A DNA stretch of 64,000 bases, from NCBI RefSeq assembly GCF_000686845.1, contig NZ_JMLS01000002.1, positions 1 to 64,000 of the forward strand. The letters are read 5' to 3'. Below the pieces are notes generated by a model. It worked only from the letters and a program-made list of their open reading frames with translations, was not told the origin of the DNA and ran no database searches. The position numbers were made by a program, and so were the translations under genes. The stretch comes from Paenibacillus sp. UNC451MF. GTDB lineage: Bacteria; Bacillota; Bacilli; Paenibacillales; NBRC-103111. Every line of letters begins with the position of its first letter. The stretch's first letter is position 1. Of the stretch, positions 32,700 through 40,717 are shown piece after piece.

Positions 32700-34120
32700 T
32701 GCGTAAAGGTATTAAAAGACTCGTCGTCTCCCACTACGTTCTCGTCGTTTTGTTAACCTTGATCCTCGCCGAAAGTGTATTTCTGTACTCGGTCCGGACC
32801 TTTTATTACAACAGTATAGCGAGCAATTTGAGCAATCATGCTCAAGTCTCTGCATCCTTTTATAACAAGTTCCACAACAATTTGAACGTCTTGATGTTCG
32901 ACAGCCAGCTGCCTGAAGTGGTCGAATCGTTCGCCCATGATAACGCGGAGCTTCAAATCATTAACAATCAGGGTACGGTGCTCGCAAGTACTAGCGGATT
33001 CGCCGTCCACGAGCTGATTAAAACCAAAGATGTGAAGACCGCAGCACAGGGCGGCACCAGTCGTTGGATCGGCACCAATGCAACTACCGGTGAAAGAGTG
33101 ATGGCCATTTCCACTCCTCTTGAGTGGAACGGACAGCCCATCGCCTTGCTCCGCTATGTTACTTCATTGGAGGAAGTCGACCGTGCCATTAGCAATTTGG
33201 CTAACATCGCCCTTCTAGTCGGCTTGATTATCTTAGCTACCGTGTCGCTGATCAGCCTGGGACTCGCCAATTCGATCGTCAAGCCGATTAACCGCATTAC
33301 AGCTGCTTCTGCAATGATGGCTAAAGGCCGACTGGATACTCGTGTAGACGAGGGCTTCCGTTACGAATTGGGCGATCTGGCCAAGACACTGAATTATATG
33401 GCGCAAGAAATCGTAAAAAGCGATCAATTGAAAAGTGACTTTATCTCTTCGATCTCCCATGAGCTTCGCACCCCGTTAACGAGCATCAAGGGCTGGAGCG
33501 AGACGATCCTGCTTGGCAATATGCAGGATAAGGAAGAAACCAGGATGGGATTGAAAGTGATTTCGAAAGAAACCGATCGCTTGGTTGGGCTGGTGGAGGA
33601 GCTGCTCGATTTTTCCCGGCTTGAGCAGAAGCAGCTTGCTTTAGACATCCGGCAGGTTGATCTCCCTCAGCTCCTTAACGAAGTTGTTCTACAACTGGCA
33701 GCCAAAGCCAAGACCAAAGGGATTTCATTCCTTTATGACCAACAGGGAGCAAAAGAACCGATCATGATTCCAGGAGATGAAAATCGTCTAAAACAGGTAT
33801 TTCTGAACATCGCCGACAACGCGGTTAAGTTTGCACGTCAAGACACTACTATAGATGTGAGAGTGACGGAAGATTCGGACTTCCTCTCTGTAAGCATACA
33901 TGACGAGGGCATAACCATTCCCCAAGTGCATTTATCGAGGGTAACGGAGAAGTTTTATCAAGTGAATCCACAAGGTGAAGGAACCGGTCTTGGACTCGCG
34001 ATATGCACTGAAATTATCGAGCTTCATTCAGGAACACTTACCATTAACTCAAATGAGCTGGGAACCGAGGTTATTGTGCTGCTTCCGTTAGAGCGCCCCG
34101 GTAAGGAAGAATGCATATAA
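32696..34120 (+). CDS. Sensor histidine kinase with altered G1 box
   Basis: 474 residues. Two membrane helices (about 12-34 and 175-200) flank a small extracellular PAS/Cache-like sensor; HAMP; phospho-acceptor His in SSISHELRTPLTSIKGWSE; N box NIADNAVKFA; G2 box GEGTGLGLAICTEI. The G1 box reads DEGITIP where DxGxGIP is usual, so the second glycine is replaced by threonine. This may lower ATP binding or be tolerated. ATG at 32696 overlaps the regulator stop. Partner of the regulator just upstream; the signal is unknown. Confidence 0.93.
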   Translation: MMRKGIKRLVVSHYVLVVLLTLILAESVFLYSVRTFYYNSIASNLSNHAQVSASFYNKFHNNLNVLMFDSQLPEVVESFAHDNAELQIINNQGTVLASTSGFAVHELIKTKDVKTAAQGGTSRWIGTNATTGERVMAISTPLEWNGQPIALLRYVTSLEEVDRAISNLANIALLVGLIILATVSLISLGLANSIVKPINRITAASAMMAKGRLDTRVDEGFRYELGDLAKTLNYMAQEIVKSDQLKSDFISSISHELRTPLTSIKGWSETILLGNMQDKEETRMGLKVISKETDRLVGLVEELLDFSRLEQKQLALDIRQVDLPQLLNEVVLQLAAKAKTKGISFLYDQQGAKEPIMIPGDENRLKQVFLNIADNAVKFARQDTTIDVRVTEDSDFLSVSIHDEGITIPQVHLSRVTEKFYQVNPQGEGTGLGLAICTEIIELHSGTLTINSNELGTEVIVLLPLERPGKEECI

Positions 34121-34146
34121 AAAAGCCACCTTGCGGTGGCTTTTTT
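34119..34146. terminator. Bidirectional terminator
   Basis: AAAAAAGCCACC-TTGC-GGTGGCTTTTTT, a 12-bp mirror arm pair ending the two-component operon and the convergent acetyltransferase gene. Confidence 0.92.
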
Positions 34147-34147
34147 G

Positions 34148-34633
34148 CTAAAGCATCTTCTGCATAACGATGACGTCCAGCATTTTATCAAATTTGAAGC
34201 CTACTTCACGCATAACGCCGATATAGTCGAATCCGAATGTGCGATGAATATAGATGCTGCTGTCATTGCCTTCTACTATACGTGATAATACGGTATGAAG
34301 CCCGGCATTTTTGCCCGCCTCTAGTATCCGTTCCATCAGCTGCTTCCCGATACCCTGACCGCGAAAATCATGATGGATATATAAAGATAACTCCGTTGTG
34401 CGCTCATAAGCCAACCGATCCGAGTAGGCATTCAGAGAAGCCCATCCAACCACAGCTCCACCAAGCTCTGCAACCAGTATGGGATTGCGCTCACCATGCT
34501 GCTTAAACCAAGACTCCTGCTGCTCCAATGTACGCGGGACCGTGTCAAAGGTAGCCACCGTATTTAGAATAGCTTCATTATAAATCTTTAAAATCGAGGG
34601 AACATCTTCAATAGCTGCTGTCCGGATGATCAT
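34148..34633 (-). CDS. GNAT N-acetyltransferase, phosphinothricin-acetyltransferase-like
   Basis: 161 residues. IRTAAIEDVPSILKIYNEAI, then ELSLYIHHDFRGQGIGKQLM, which holds the acetyl-CoA-binding R/QxxGxG/A motif, and SIYIHRTFGFDYIG at the end. This layout is that of the PAT/YwnH branch, which acetylates phosphinothricin, methionine sulfoximine or similar amino acids. No strong ribosome site precedes the ATG. Substrate cannot be fixed. Confidence 0.87.
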   Translation of the reverse strand: MIIRTAAIEDVPSILKIYNEAILNTVATFDTVPRTLEQQESWFKQHGERNPILVAELGGAVVGWASLNAYSDRLAYERTTELSLYIHHDFRGQGIGKQLMERILEAGKNAGLHTVLSRIVEGNDSSIYIHRTFGFDYIGVMREVGFKFDKMLDVIVMQKML

Positions 34634-34709
34634 CTAAAGTCACTCTGCCTCTCCAAATGAAAAACCATCTGGTATCATTAGATATCAGATGGTAGTTGTT
34701 ATATAGGTT

Positions 34710-34797
34710 TGGTGCGGTCAAGAGGACTCGAACCTCCACGGGGGGTTAGCCCACACGGACCTGAACCGTGCGCGTCTGCCAATTCCGCCATGACCGC
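34710..34797 (-). tRNA. tRNA-Leu, anticodon CAG
   Basis: Acceptor stem GCGGTCA/TGACCGC, D-arm, anticodon stem CACGG/CCGTG with loop TTCAGGT giving anticodon CAG, a long variable arm as in leucine tRNAs, T-arm GGTTCGAGTCC, discriminator A and an encoded CCA (34710-34712). Single gene between two protein genes. Confidence 0.95.
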
Positions 34798-34999
34798 ATA
34801 ATGAATGTCTCTTTCATTTTTGAAGGGGACAAGAAGTATATTATCACCTGTTTTATATGGATGTCAAACAAATTTTTCAGACTGACAGCACTTTCATGAA
34901 CACTGTATATTTATAACTTGGATTGGACATTAATTGAACAATGCTCCACAGCAATATCGACAAAATAAATGTGCAACCAGTCCATCGGAGGCGATATCC

Positions 35000-35341
35000 A
35001 TGCTCAAATCTTCCTCGATTATGTTACTGATTACGATCGCTATAATCTTCATCACAGGCTGCGGCAATCCCGGTAAATCCGCCGCACAAGCCACGCCAAC
35101 CCCTGCTCCTTTAGCTACGATCACCAAAGACAAATACGACAAAATTAATACGGGCATGACTTATGACGAGGTCAAAGCCATTGTAGGTGGCGAAGGCAAG
35201 CTCATCACTGAATCAGGAGATAAATCAACTCCCGATTATACGGCAACCTATCAGTATGCTGCAGAAGGAAACCCGAACGGGCTAGCCAAAATTACGTTCC
35301 GTTCCAACAAATGCACTTCCAAATCAGAAACGAATTTGTAA
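35000..35341 (+). CDS. Small lipoprotein, DUF3862/BLIP-like domain
   Basis: 113 residues. ATG at 35000 has GGAGGCGAT upstream; the frame is open further but without a ribosome site. Lipobox ITGC near residue 21, then a Ala/Thr/Pro spacer, then KYDKINTGMTYDEVKAIVGGEG, the start of a BLIP/SmpA-like domain in which relatives form small scaffolds binding other envelope proteins. Function unknown. It ends in front of a weak hairpin. Confidence 0.78.
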   Translation: MLKSSSIMLLITIAIIFITGCGNPGKSAAQATPTPAPLATITKDKYDKINTGMTYDEVKAIVGGEGKLITESGDKSTPDYTATYQYAAEGNPNGLAKITFRSNKCTSKSETNL

Positions 35342-35358
35342 GACGAGCTTGTTGCAAT

Positions 35359-35410
35359 TAGGTGAGTATCTCCTTGTGGGAGCATCCGCACTCCTGGAGG
35401 TACCCACCTA
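35359..35410. terminator. Weak hairpin after the small lipoprotein
   Basis: TAGGTG and CACCTA close a larger imperfect stem with CTCC/GGAG pairs inside. No T-run. Could serve both the lipoprotein gene and the small minus-strand gene. Confidence 0.4.
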
Positions 35411-35420
35411 TCTCCTATCT

Positions 35421-35525
35421 TTAATCCAAACATTCATAAACTACCCAAGCAATAACACCCCATATTGGAAGCGTAAACAAAATGCCGTATACCGTTCCTT
35501 TCAAAGCGGAACCTTCTCTGGACAT
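35421..35525 (-). CDS. Small single-helix membrane protein, 34 residues
   Basis: ATG at 35525 is preceded by GGGAGGAGATAAG. The peptide starts MSREGSALKG and then has one membrane helix (TVYGILFTLPIWGVIAWVV) ending in YECLD. Good ribosome site, sensible topology (basic residues in front of the helix) and lack of overlap with other genes support it. I do not know a function; it is shorter than usual gene-finder limits. Confidence 0.65.
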   Translation of the reverse strand: MSREGSALKGTVYGILFTLPIWGVIAWVVYECLD

Positions 35526-35683
35526 CTTATCTCCTCCCGTCATTCGAATATAATCGAATACGTGCTGCCTGCAGCCGGATTACATCGTATGCTGGGAATA
35601 CCACCGTTATTCCCGTATTTTCGAACAGCTTGCATCATTTTCTCCCGTTTATGTCCATATACATAGGTCGAGGGGGGATTGTA

Positions 35684-35905
35684 ATGATCTTTATGCAATT
35701 AGCCATGGGAGTTATTGCCGCTTTATTTGTCTGGGGGTTCATCAAACTAACTTTTCAAGCCATGCTGTGGGTCATCGGAATCATTCTGGTTATCAGTTTT
35801 ATTATTCCGGGAGCGCTTTTGTTCATTAGCGGCCTTATGTTTATTATGATCGGTATGCTGGCAACCTTAGGACTGCTTTATGTCATAGGAGTATTCCGAG
35901 CATAA
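35684..35905 (+). CDS. Small integral membrane protein, 73 residues
   Basis: ATG at 35684 follows GAGGGGGGA by six bases. Two to three membrane helices (LAMGVIAALFVWGFIKL, MLWVIGIILVISFIIPGALL, and a third to the end) and almost no soluble part. No family recognised. The longer frame starting at 35630 has no ribosome site. Confidence 0.6.
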   Translation: MIFMQLAMGVIAALFVWGFIKLTFQAMLWVIGIILVISFIIPGALLFISGLMFIMIGMLATLGLLYVIGVFRA

Positions 35906-35918
35906 TTAGCTGCTTAAG

Positions 35919-36131
35919 CTATCCTTCCCGATATGCTTGTAGAGCCCGAACAGCCCAATCCCTCAAATCCTGTATGTCTGCATAAACAGGAGAGTCGAAC
36001 AGATGAGTCGCCGGGTGCTGCGGGTCCACGCTTAGTCTAATGATTTCGCCGCTGACTCCCCCTTTTCCTCCCGTATGAACCTTCATGGCATAAAAATCGT
36101 CCAGACGAACTACGTCATGATCTTCCACCAT
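35919..36131 (-). CDS. Small conserved-type protein, 70 residues, unknown
   Basis: ATG at 36131 follows TTGGAGGG. The sequence MVEDHDVVRLDDFYAMKVHT and later RLSVDPQHPATHLFDSP is soluble and acidic with no known motif. It is divergent from the 47-residue gene at 36262. Supported by ribosome site and absence of overlap; function unknown. Confidence 0.5.
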   Translation of the reverse strand: MVEDHDVVRLDDFYAMKVHTGGKGGVSGEIIRLSVDPQHPATHLFDSPVYADIQDLRDWAVRALQAYREG

Positions 36132-36261
36132 AAATCCCTCCAATCCAGCTTACATTCGATATACCTGGTCTTAGTGTTTCTGCACCGTCCATTATTATAC
36201 GCCTCTTTCCAACGGATAAATTTCATCATAGAAGAGACCCTATTTCGTGGAGGTGATTCGA

Positions 36262-36405
36262 ATGACAGGCAGAAACAGCAAACCGGATAATACCGGACCA
36301 GCAGGGCACCCATCCCGTTTGGACCAATTTGGCGACAAGATGGCAGACAGCAAACCGCAACCGAAGAAATCGGGCGACTGCTGCTGCGGTTCTGATTCGA
36401 AGTAG
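36262..36405 (+). CDS. Small Cys-cluster protein, 47 residues
   Basis: ATG at 36262 has GGAGGTGAT upstream, a near-perfect ribosome site. The protein is polar (MTGRNSKPDNTGPAGHPSRL at the start) and ends in GDCCCGSDSK, a triple-cysteine tail that could bind metal. Below the length limit of most gene finders. No family known to me. Confidence 0.6.
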   Translation: MTGRNSKPDNTGPAGHPSRLDQFGDKMADSKPQPKKSGDCCCGSDSK

Positions 36406-36452
36406 ACGATAAATAGTTCACCGCACTTTATTTTAAACGTCTTGCAGAGAAG

Positions 36453-36484
36453 CTGGAGCCCGTTCAGGCCAAAAAGGGCTCCAG
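36453..36484. terminator. Terminator after cbiZ and the small Cys protein
   Basis: CTGGAGCCC (36453-36461) pairs with GGGCTCCAG (36476-36484). A TTTC follows on the plus strand. It lies two bases after the cbiZ stop. Confidence 0.7.
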
Positions 36485-36486
36485 TT

Positions 36487-37212
36487 TCAATTTCGTTTGG
36501 ATTGCTGCCAAGCCTCATAACATTTAAGGGAGAATTGAACAGCATCATAGACCGTTTTGCCGATACAATAACCAAGCTGTGTGGCTGTCCCCGCATACCG
36601 GTATGACGGTCCTTTTTGTGTTGCCGCGATCAAAACTGCATCCGTTGTTGTTCCTGTTGCTAGCTCTTCACTGTCATGCAAACGGATATTGGCATCCTGG
36701 AGTGCAGCCGCCTTGGCTTCCGTTGCAGTAATGACCGCATTGACCATCGCCGCATCCGTAAGCGTCCCGTCAATGATCGTAATCAAATTAATCGTCCCGG
36801 GAAACAGCTCGTCCACATTCCGTACAGATCCAGCTCTTGCTTTATTGCTTAATCCAACCGTAGCCCACGTGCAAACGGTTAGTCCTGAAGCAGAGCATTG
36901 CTTCGAGTAACCTCTATCCTGCACCCTCGCAGCCGTTAACAATGCAGCTGTATCTTCTACTCCAATGCCCCTCTCACGCATAAAATCATGCATCTCAGCC
37001 AGCGGATCATCGCACAAGTAGTTTCGATCCACCTGCCTGTTCATCAAGCGAGAATGCCATCCCAAGCCTTCTCCCCACATAGAGGAATTTATCGTTCGCA
37101 GCGGCCTGCTGCTCTCTATAACATAAAAGCTGTTCAGCTCATCTTCCACATCATGGAAGGTAATATTTGCTATGGATGTAATGGGTATCTTAGCCGGTAA
37201 AGCATCAGTCAT
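36487..37212 (-). CDS. cbiZ: Adenosylcobinamide amidohydrolase
   Basis: 241 residues. SSRPLRTINSSMWGEGLGWH, GLSNKARAGS, PGTINLITIIDGTLTDAAMVNAVITATEAKAAAL (two adjoining motifs) and ATGTTTDAVLIAA are the landmarks of CbiZ. It removes the aminopropanol tail from adenosylcobinamide, giving cobyric acid, so that foreign corrinoids can be remodelled. No other cobalamin gene is in the window, but NrdJ at 14602 needs the cofactor. It overlaps the upstream gene by four bases (ATGA). Confidence 0.9.
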   Translation of the reverse strand: MTDALPAKIPITSIANITFHDVEDELNSFYVIESSRPLRTINSSMWGEGLGWHSRLMNRQVDRNYLCDDPLAEMHDFMRERGIGVEDTAALLTAARVQDRGYSKQCSASGLTVCTWATVGLSNKARAGSVRNVDELFPGTINLITIIDGTLTDAAMVNAVITATEAKAAALQDANIRLHDSEELATGTTTDAVLIAATQKGPSYRYAGTATQLGYCIGKTVYDAVQFSLKCYEAWQQSKRN

Positions 37213-37436
37213 TCCTCATTTGCACTCCATCCAGCATAACGCTCTTCAATGAAAGGCTGATAATGATAGCTTCTATCCAGCTTCACGATTCTTCGATTTT
37301 GCTTACGGATCATGACTGTCTTATCGTCCCATGCAACAACAATGCCCTTCACGTCATTCACAGGATCCGCATCTCTTACTACCCTGAGCTTCGTCCCCTC
37401 TACTCGATAATGGTCCAACTGTTCTTCGCTGATCAT
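37209..37436 (-). CDS. Small protein with SH3/KOW-like stretch, co-transcribed with cbiZ
   Basis: 75 residues. GTKLRVVRDADPVNDVKGIV, then VAWDDKTVMIRKQNRRIVKL, read like a small beta-barrel. ATG has AAAGGAGGGC upstream; the stop overlaps the start of cbiZ by four bases, so the two are translated together. No known function; the coupling suggests a link to corrinoid use, but the partner could be accidental. Confidence 0.65.
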   Translation of the reverse strand: MISEEQLDHYRVEGTKLRVVRDADPVNDVKGIVVAWDDKTVMIRKQNRRIVKLDRSYHYQPFIEERYAGWSANEE

Positions 37437-37594
37437 AATACCGCCCTCCTTTGGACAAACTTAGTTTAAGAATAGAATACACCATTCATGGTTCACAATA
37501 AACATTAAGCCTACATGAGCCACAAATGCACCATTCCCATTAAGCCTTATACTCTATGCAACAACCTTACCCGAAAGGAGCTTATCATTCCATT

Positions 37595-37906
37595 ATGGAG
37601 AAAAAAACATACTATATCGCTGTAGCATCCGGCGAAATACTGGAGCCTGAAGATATGAACGGGAATTTTGAATTTGAAATCTTGGCGAGTGAAGAGGAGA
37701 TCGATCAGCTTCAAGAGCTGTTCGAGGAATCTGCTGATGCCCAGGATGACACAGCTGCGAGAGCTATGATTCCATACCGTAATTATCATAACGACAAAGA
37801 AAACGATGCAGCCGACTATTATCTCAGAGAAATATATAGGAAGCTGCATGATCTGGGAACACCCGCAACAAAAGAACATATCGAAAGTATGAACATTTTA
37901 CAGTAA
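37595..37906 (+). CDS. Acidic hypothetical protein, about 103 residues
   Basis: EKKTYYIAVASGEILEP at the start, an acidic helical middle (ILASEEEIDQLQELFEESAD) and a basic C-terminal helix. AAAGGAG lies 14 bases before ATG 37595, further than usual; an ATG at 37556 in the same frame has no site. No domain recognised. It ends at a good terminator. Confidence 0.6.
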   Translation: MEKKTYYIAVASGEILEPEDMNGNFEFEILASEEEIDQLQELFEESADAQDDTAARAMIPYRNYHNDKENDAADYYLREIYRKLHDLGTPATKEHIESMNILQ

Positions 37907-37939
37907 TTCAACCCAACGCTTTCCCTCTCTAAATGCACA

Positions 37940-37975
37940 AAAAAACCTATAGCCCTCGGGGTCCATAGGTTTTTT
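37940..37975. terminator. Bidirectional terminator
   Basis: AAAAAACCTAT and ATAGGTTTTTT enclose a smaller inner pairing; serves the acidic protein gene and the convergent gene at 38018. Confidence 0.85.
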
Positions 37976-38017
37976 GTATCTATGCTTAGGTCGATATAAT
38001 TGCGATGTCCAATCCTA

Positions 38018-38341
38018 TTAGCTGACATGCTCCTTCGAATCATTGGTTTCAAACCAATAATCCAACACTTTACTGGACATAACTCTTTTCTTAATATAAT
38101 CAACTTGCTGCTGCGAAAACTGCTGCTGCCACTCAACGTTCAGATCCTCACACAACTTCACGATTGTCAGCAGCTCAGACCATGCCACATACCTTTTGTA
38201 CCAAAAAAATTGAGGATGTTCAATCATATAGGGATACAGGTCGTCAAACTCTGTATGTTTACAATCGAGGGCACGTTCAAAGTGAATTTTGGCTTCGCTC
38301 AACTTAGTTACAAAAAAATCAGTTGGAATCTCATTCCCCAT
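38018..38341 (-). CDS. Hypothetical soluble protein, 107 residues
   Basis: ATG at 38341 has GAGGAGG seven bases upstream. Rich in aromatic residues (PYMIEHPQFFWYKRYVAW), mostly helical by eye, no motif recognised. It lies downstream of xpt on the same strand with a 96-base gap, so it could be in the same transcript. Confidence 0.6.
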   Translation of the reverse strand: MGNEIPTDFFVTKLSEAKIHFERALDCKHTEFDDLYPYMIEHPQFFWYKRYVAWSELLTIVKLCEDLNVEWQQQFSQQQVDYIKKRVMSSKVLDYWFETNDSKEHVS

Positions 38342-38437
38342 AGCAATGCCTCCTCTCTTTCGCTTGAGTCCATTATAAAGGAAAAACACAATGGAGGGAA
38401 TACTTAATAACTTTGAAAATAATTCTTGAATAGTCGC

Positions 38438-39010
38438 CTATTCAAACACAATCTCGCCTTGGCTGAGCGATGCAATCTTGGCTAGGGACTCAACACGAAT
38501 CCCTGATTCACGAATGGTCCGTCCGCCTGCTTGAAATGATTTCTCAACTGCAATCCCTACTCCGACCAGCTCCGCACCTGAGCGGCGAATAATCCGAATC
38601 AAGCCTCTCGCAGCATCTCCATTGGCGATAAAATCATCGATTAACAATATGCGATCCGACTCGGTCAGCCATTCTCTCGAGACCATAATGTCGGTCACCA
38701 AACCTTTCGTAAAAGAAGGAACCCGCTCGCTGTACATTTCAGTATTATCCGTGTTCAAGCTTTTTTTACGTCTCGCAAAAACCATCGGTACGTTCAGTTC
38801 CTGCGCTGCAGCAAAAGCAATGGGGATTCCGGAAGATTCAATTGTGAGTACCTTGGTTACTCGATCTTCTCTGAACAACCGGGCAAACTCCTTGCCCATA
38901 GCTGTTGTTAGTACAGGATCCACCGCGTGATTCAGTATAGCATCCAGCTTAATAACGTCGTCGGAGATCACCACTCCGACTTCTCTAATTTTTTGCTTTA
39001 ATAATTCCAT
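38438..39010 (-). CDS. xpt: Xanthine phosphoribosyltransferase
   Basis: 190 residues, type I PRTase. IESSGIPIAFAAAQELNVPM, FARRKKSLNT and the PRPP-binding ILLIDDFIANGDAARGLI are as in Bacillus Xpt. It makes XMP from xanthine and PRPP in purine salvage. In Bacillus the gene is under a guanine riboswitch; none was seen upstream here. Start ATG at 39010; an A+T-rich hairpin at 39085-39103 lies in the upstream region. Confidence 0.95.
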   Translation of the reverse strand: MELLKQKIREVGVVISDDVIKLDAILNHAVDPVLTTAMGKEFARLFREDRVTKVLTIESSGIPIAFAAAQELNVPMVFARRKKSLNTDNTEMYSERVPSFTKGLVTDIMVSREWLTESDRILLIDDFIANGDAARGLIRIIRRSGAELVGVGIAVEKSFQAGGRTIRESGIRVESLAKIASLSQGEIVFE

Positions 39011-39084
39011 TCGGTAGCCTCCATCCGAAAAACCTTTTCCGTTAACTTATCACAACGGGAAACCGGGTTTCAAGTCCTAACGTA

Positions 39085-39103
39085 TAAACTTTTCTAAAGT
39101 TTA
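39085..39103. repeat. Hairpin upstream of xpt
   Basis: TAAACTTT and AAAGTTTA are perfect 8-bp arms around TCT, about 75 bases before the xpt start. It could be an operator. It does not look like a purine riboswitch. Confidence 0.4.
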
Positions 39104-39321
39104 TGCAACTTTTCCTTCAGTAAAGTCGTCTATTAATATAGAATGCGAGAAATAACGAACTAATCCATGAAAAGCGTGTTTTGAAAATAATAACTAACTA
39201 TTTTCATTCAATTCGCCGATATTTGTCTGTAAACGATCTTTGATGATTCAAAAGGTACAGAGTATGATTAATAATGCTTAATAACCAACCTTTAATACAT
39301 TTTCCAGAAAGGAAGACTGGG

Positions 39322-40023
39322 ATGATTAACACACCTACATACGCCGCGCGTTGGCTCGTTCCTTTCATCCTCATTATGCTGATAACTGGATGTAAACATA
39401 CGTCCGAGGCGTTAAACCCTGCTCCTACCGTCACACCAACACCATCACCTGCAGGTACAGCACCGCAAGCCAGCAAGGATTCAATCAACGAACAAGCCAG
39501 TGCAACTCCACAGCCGCTAGTAAATCCTAATGACAAGGTTTCTCTGGCAAGTGCAGAAACTGGGTCGAAGCCAGAAGAACAGCAAGAGACTGTCAAACCG
39601 ACTGCAACACCTAAACCGAAGATTGACATTCAGGAAGCATACAATCAAACCAAACCGACATTGCTCGGTCTGACTTTGAAAACATCTCCTGACGCCGTAA
39701 CGAGCAAATACGGCAAACCGAAAGAACAATTTCAAATGGAAGACGATGTCGATCCTATTACTGTTTATGACTACACCGATTTTATGGTCGGTTATAACAA
39801 GCAAAACCAACTGCAGTTTATCGACATCCGAAGCAGCGAGATCAATCCGGGATTGAACGGACTCAAGCTGGGGCAATCGACGAGCGATATTTATAAGGCT
39901 TTAGGCAAGCCGGACTCCAACACGAGCTACGTGCTTATCTATAAATCAAAGGATGCCGTACTTAAGCTCGATATCGATCCTAAGACAGATAAGCTTAACT
40001 CTATAAAGCTGTTCTCCGAGTAA
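39322..40023 (+). CDS. Lipoprotein with DUF4309-like C-terminal domain
   Basis: 233 residues from ATG 39322, which follows AAAGGAAG. Lipobox ITGC near residue 23; a long Pro/Thr/Ala-rich linker to about residue 105; then a YjgB-like repeat, KPTLLGLTLKTSPDAVTSKYGKP and GLKLGQSTSDIYKALGKPDS, each with the GL-x-L-x-S...YGKP or LGKP pattern. Envelope protein with two copies of a small fold, function unknown. An unrelated ATG at 39274 is in frame but lacks a site. Confidence 0.75.
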   Translation: MINTPTYAARWLVPFILIMLITGCKHTSEALNPAPTVTPTPSPAGTAPQASKDSINEQASATPQPLVNPNDKVSLASAETGSKPEEQQETVKPTATPKPKIDIQEAYNQTKPTLLGLTLKTSPDAVTSKYGKPKEQFQMEDDVDPITVYDYTDFMVGYNKQNQLQFIDIRSSEINPGLNGLKLGQSTSDIYKALGKPDSNTSYVLIYKSKDAVLKLDIDPKTDKLNSIKLFSE

Positions 40024-40043
40024 GCTTCCTAGTTATCCAATCC

Positions 40044-40088
40044 AAAAAAGCTTGAATCAGGACTTTTCCTGACTCAAGCTTTTTTTTG
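40044..40088. terminator. Bidirectional terminator
   Basis: A near-perfect stem of 19 bp (one A-C mismatch), beginning AAAAAAGCTTGAA and ending TTCAAGC-like TCAAGCTTTTTTTT, between the DUF4309 gene and the convergent DedA gene. Confidence 0.9.
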
Positions 40089-40093
40089 GTCTT

Positions 40094-40717
40094 TTAACCT
40101 GTTTTTTTCTGTTTGGACGCCCCACGTTTTCTAAGCCACATAAACAATGCGATACCTACTGCTGCTAGAATAACAATCACAATTGCGCTAATTCCCATGT
40201 AATGATGAATAAGATTCATAATCTTCGGTGCATTTACACCGATAAAATGACCCAATGTCAGGAAAGAAGCACACCAGATAAGCGCCCCGGTGCCTGCGTA
40301 CAACAAATACCTCCATAGTGAAACAGCGCTTACTCCTGCTAAGTAACAGGTGAAATGCCGAACTCCCGGCACATAATAACCAAAAGCTACTGTCCACAAG
40401 CCGTATTTCTTAAACCATCCCTCAGCTAAATCCAGTCGTTGCGGTGTCAGCTTCACCCATTTGCCGTAACGGTATAAAAAAGGCTTACCTACCGTCTTGC
40501 CCAAAAAGTAGCTGACCATCATTCCCGTCATCGTTCCGGCGTAGCTGACCAATAATGATTTGGAAAACGATAATGGCCCCCCATTAGAGGTCAGTGAACC
40601 TACCGTCGTCATTAAGATTTCATCAGGGACCGGAAGTCCCACAATCCCTACAGCCAACAAGCCGAACAGGGCGATGTATCCGTAATGTTCAATCAGCAGC
40701 AAAATATCATCCAGCAC
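40094..40717 (-). CDS. DedA-family membrane protein
   Basis: 207 residues from GTG 40717, with GCAGGAG nine bases upstream; a TTG at 40735 is a weaker alternative. GIVGLPVPDEILMTTVGSL and YYVPGVRHFTCYLAGVSAV are the re-entrant loop motifs of DedA (SNARE-associated) proteins, with the conserved acidic residue and R in PGVRH. Five or six membrane helices. DedA proteins are undecaprenyl-phosphate or phospholipid flippases in some cases and are needed for envelope homeostasis. Confidence 0.9.
   Translation of the reverse strand: MLDDILLLIEHYGYIALFGLLAVGIVGLPVPDEILMTTVGSLTSNGGPLSFSKSLLVSYAGTMTGMMVSYFLGKTVGKPFLYRYGKWVKLTPQRLDLAEGWFKKYGLWTVAFGYYVPGVRHFTCYLAGVSAVSLWRYLLYAGTGALIWCASFLTLGHFIGVNAPKIMNLIHHYMGISAIVIVILAAVGIALFMWLRKRGASKQKKTG

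Noticed and set aside
36075-36290. 71-codon plus-strand frame
   Set aside because: Overlaps the well-supported small gene at 36262 and lacks a ribosome site.
37501-37594. Upstream ATG at 37556 as start of the acidic protein
   Set aside because: No ribosome site before it, while AAAGGAG lies downstream of it, in front of 37595.
39011-39200. Purine riboswitch expected upstream of xpt
   Set aside because: Neither the conserved TATA...  junction strands nor the two kissing loops could be found by eye on the minus strand.
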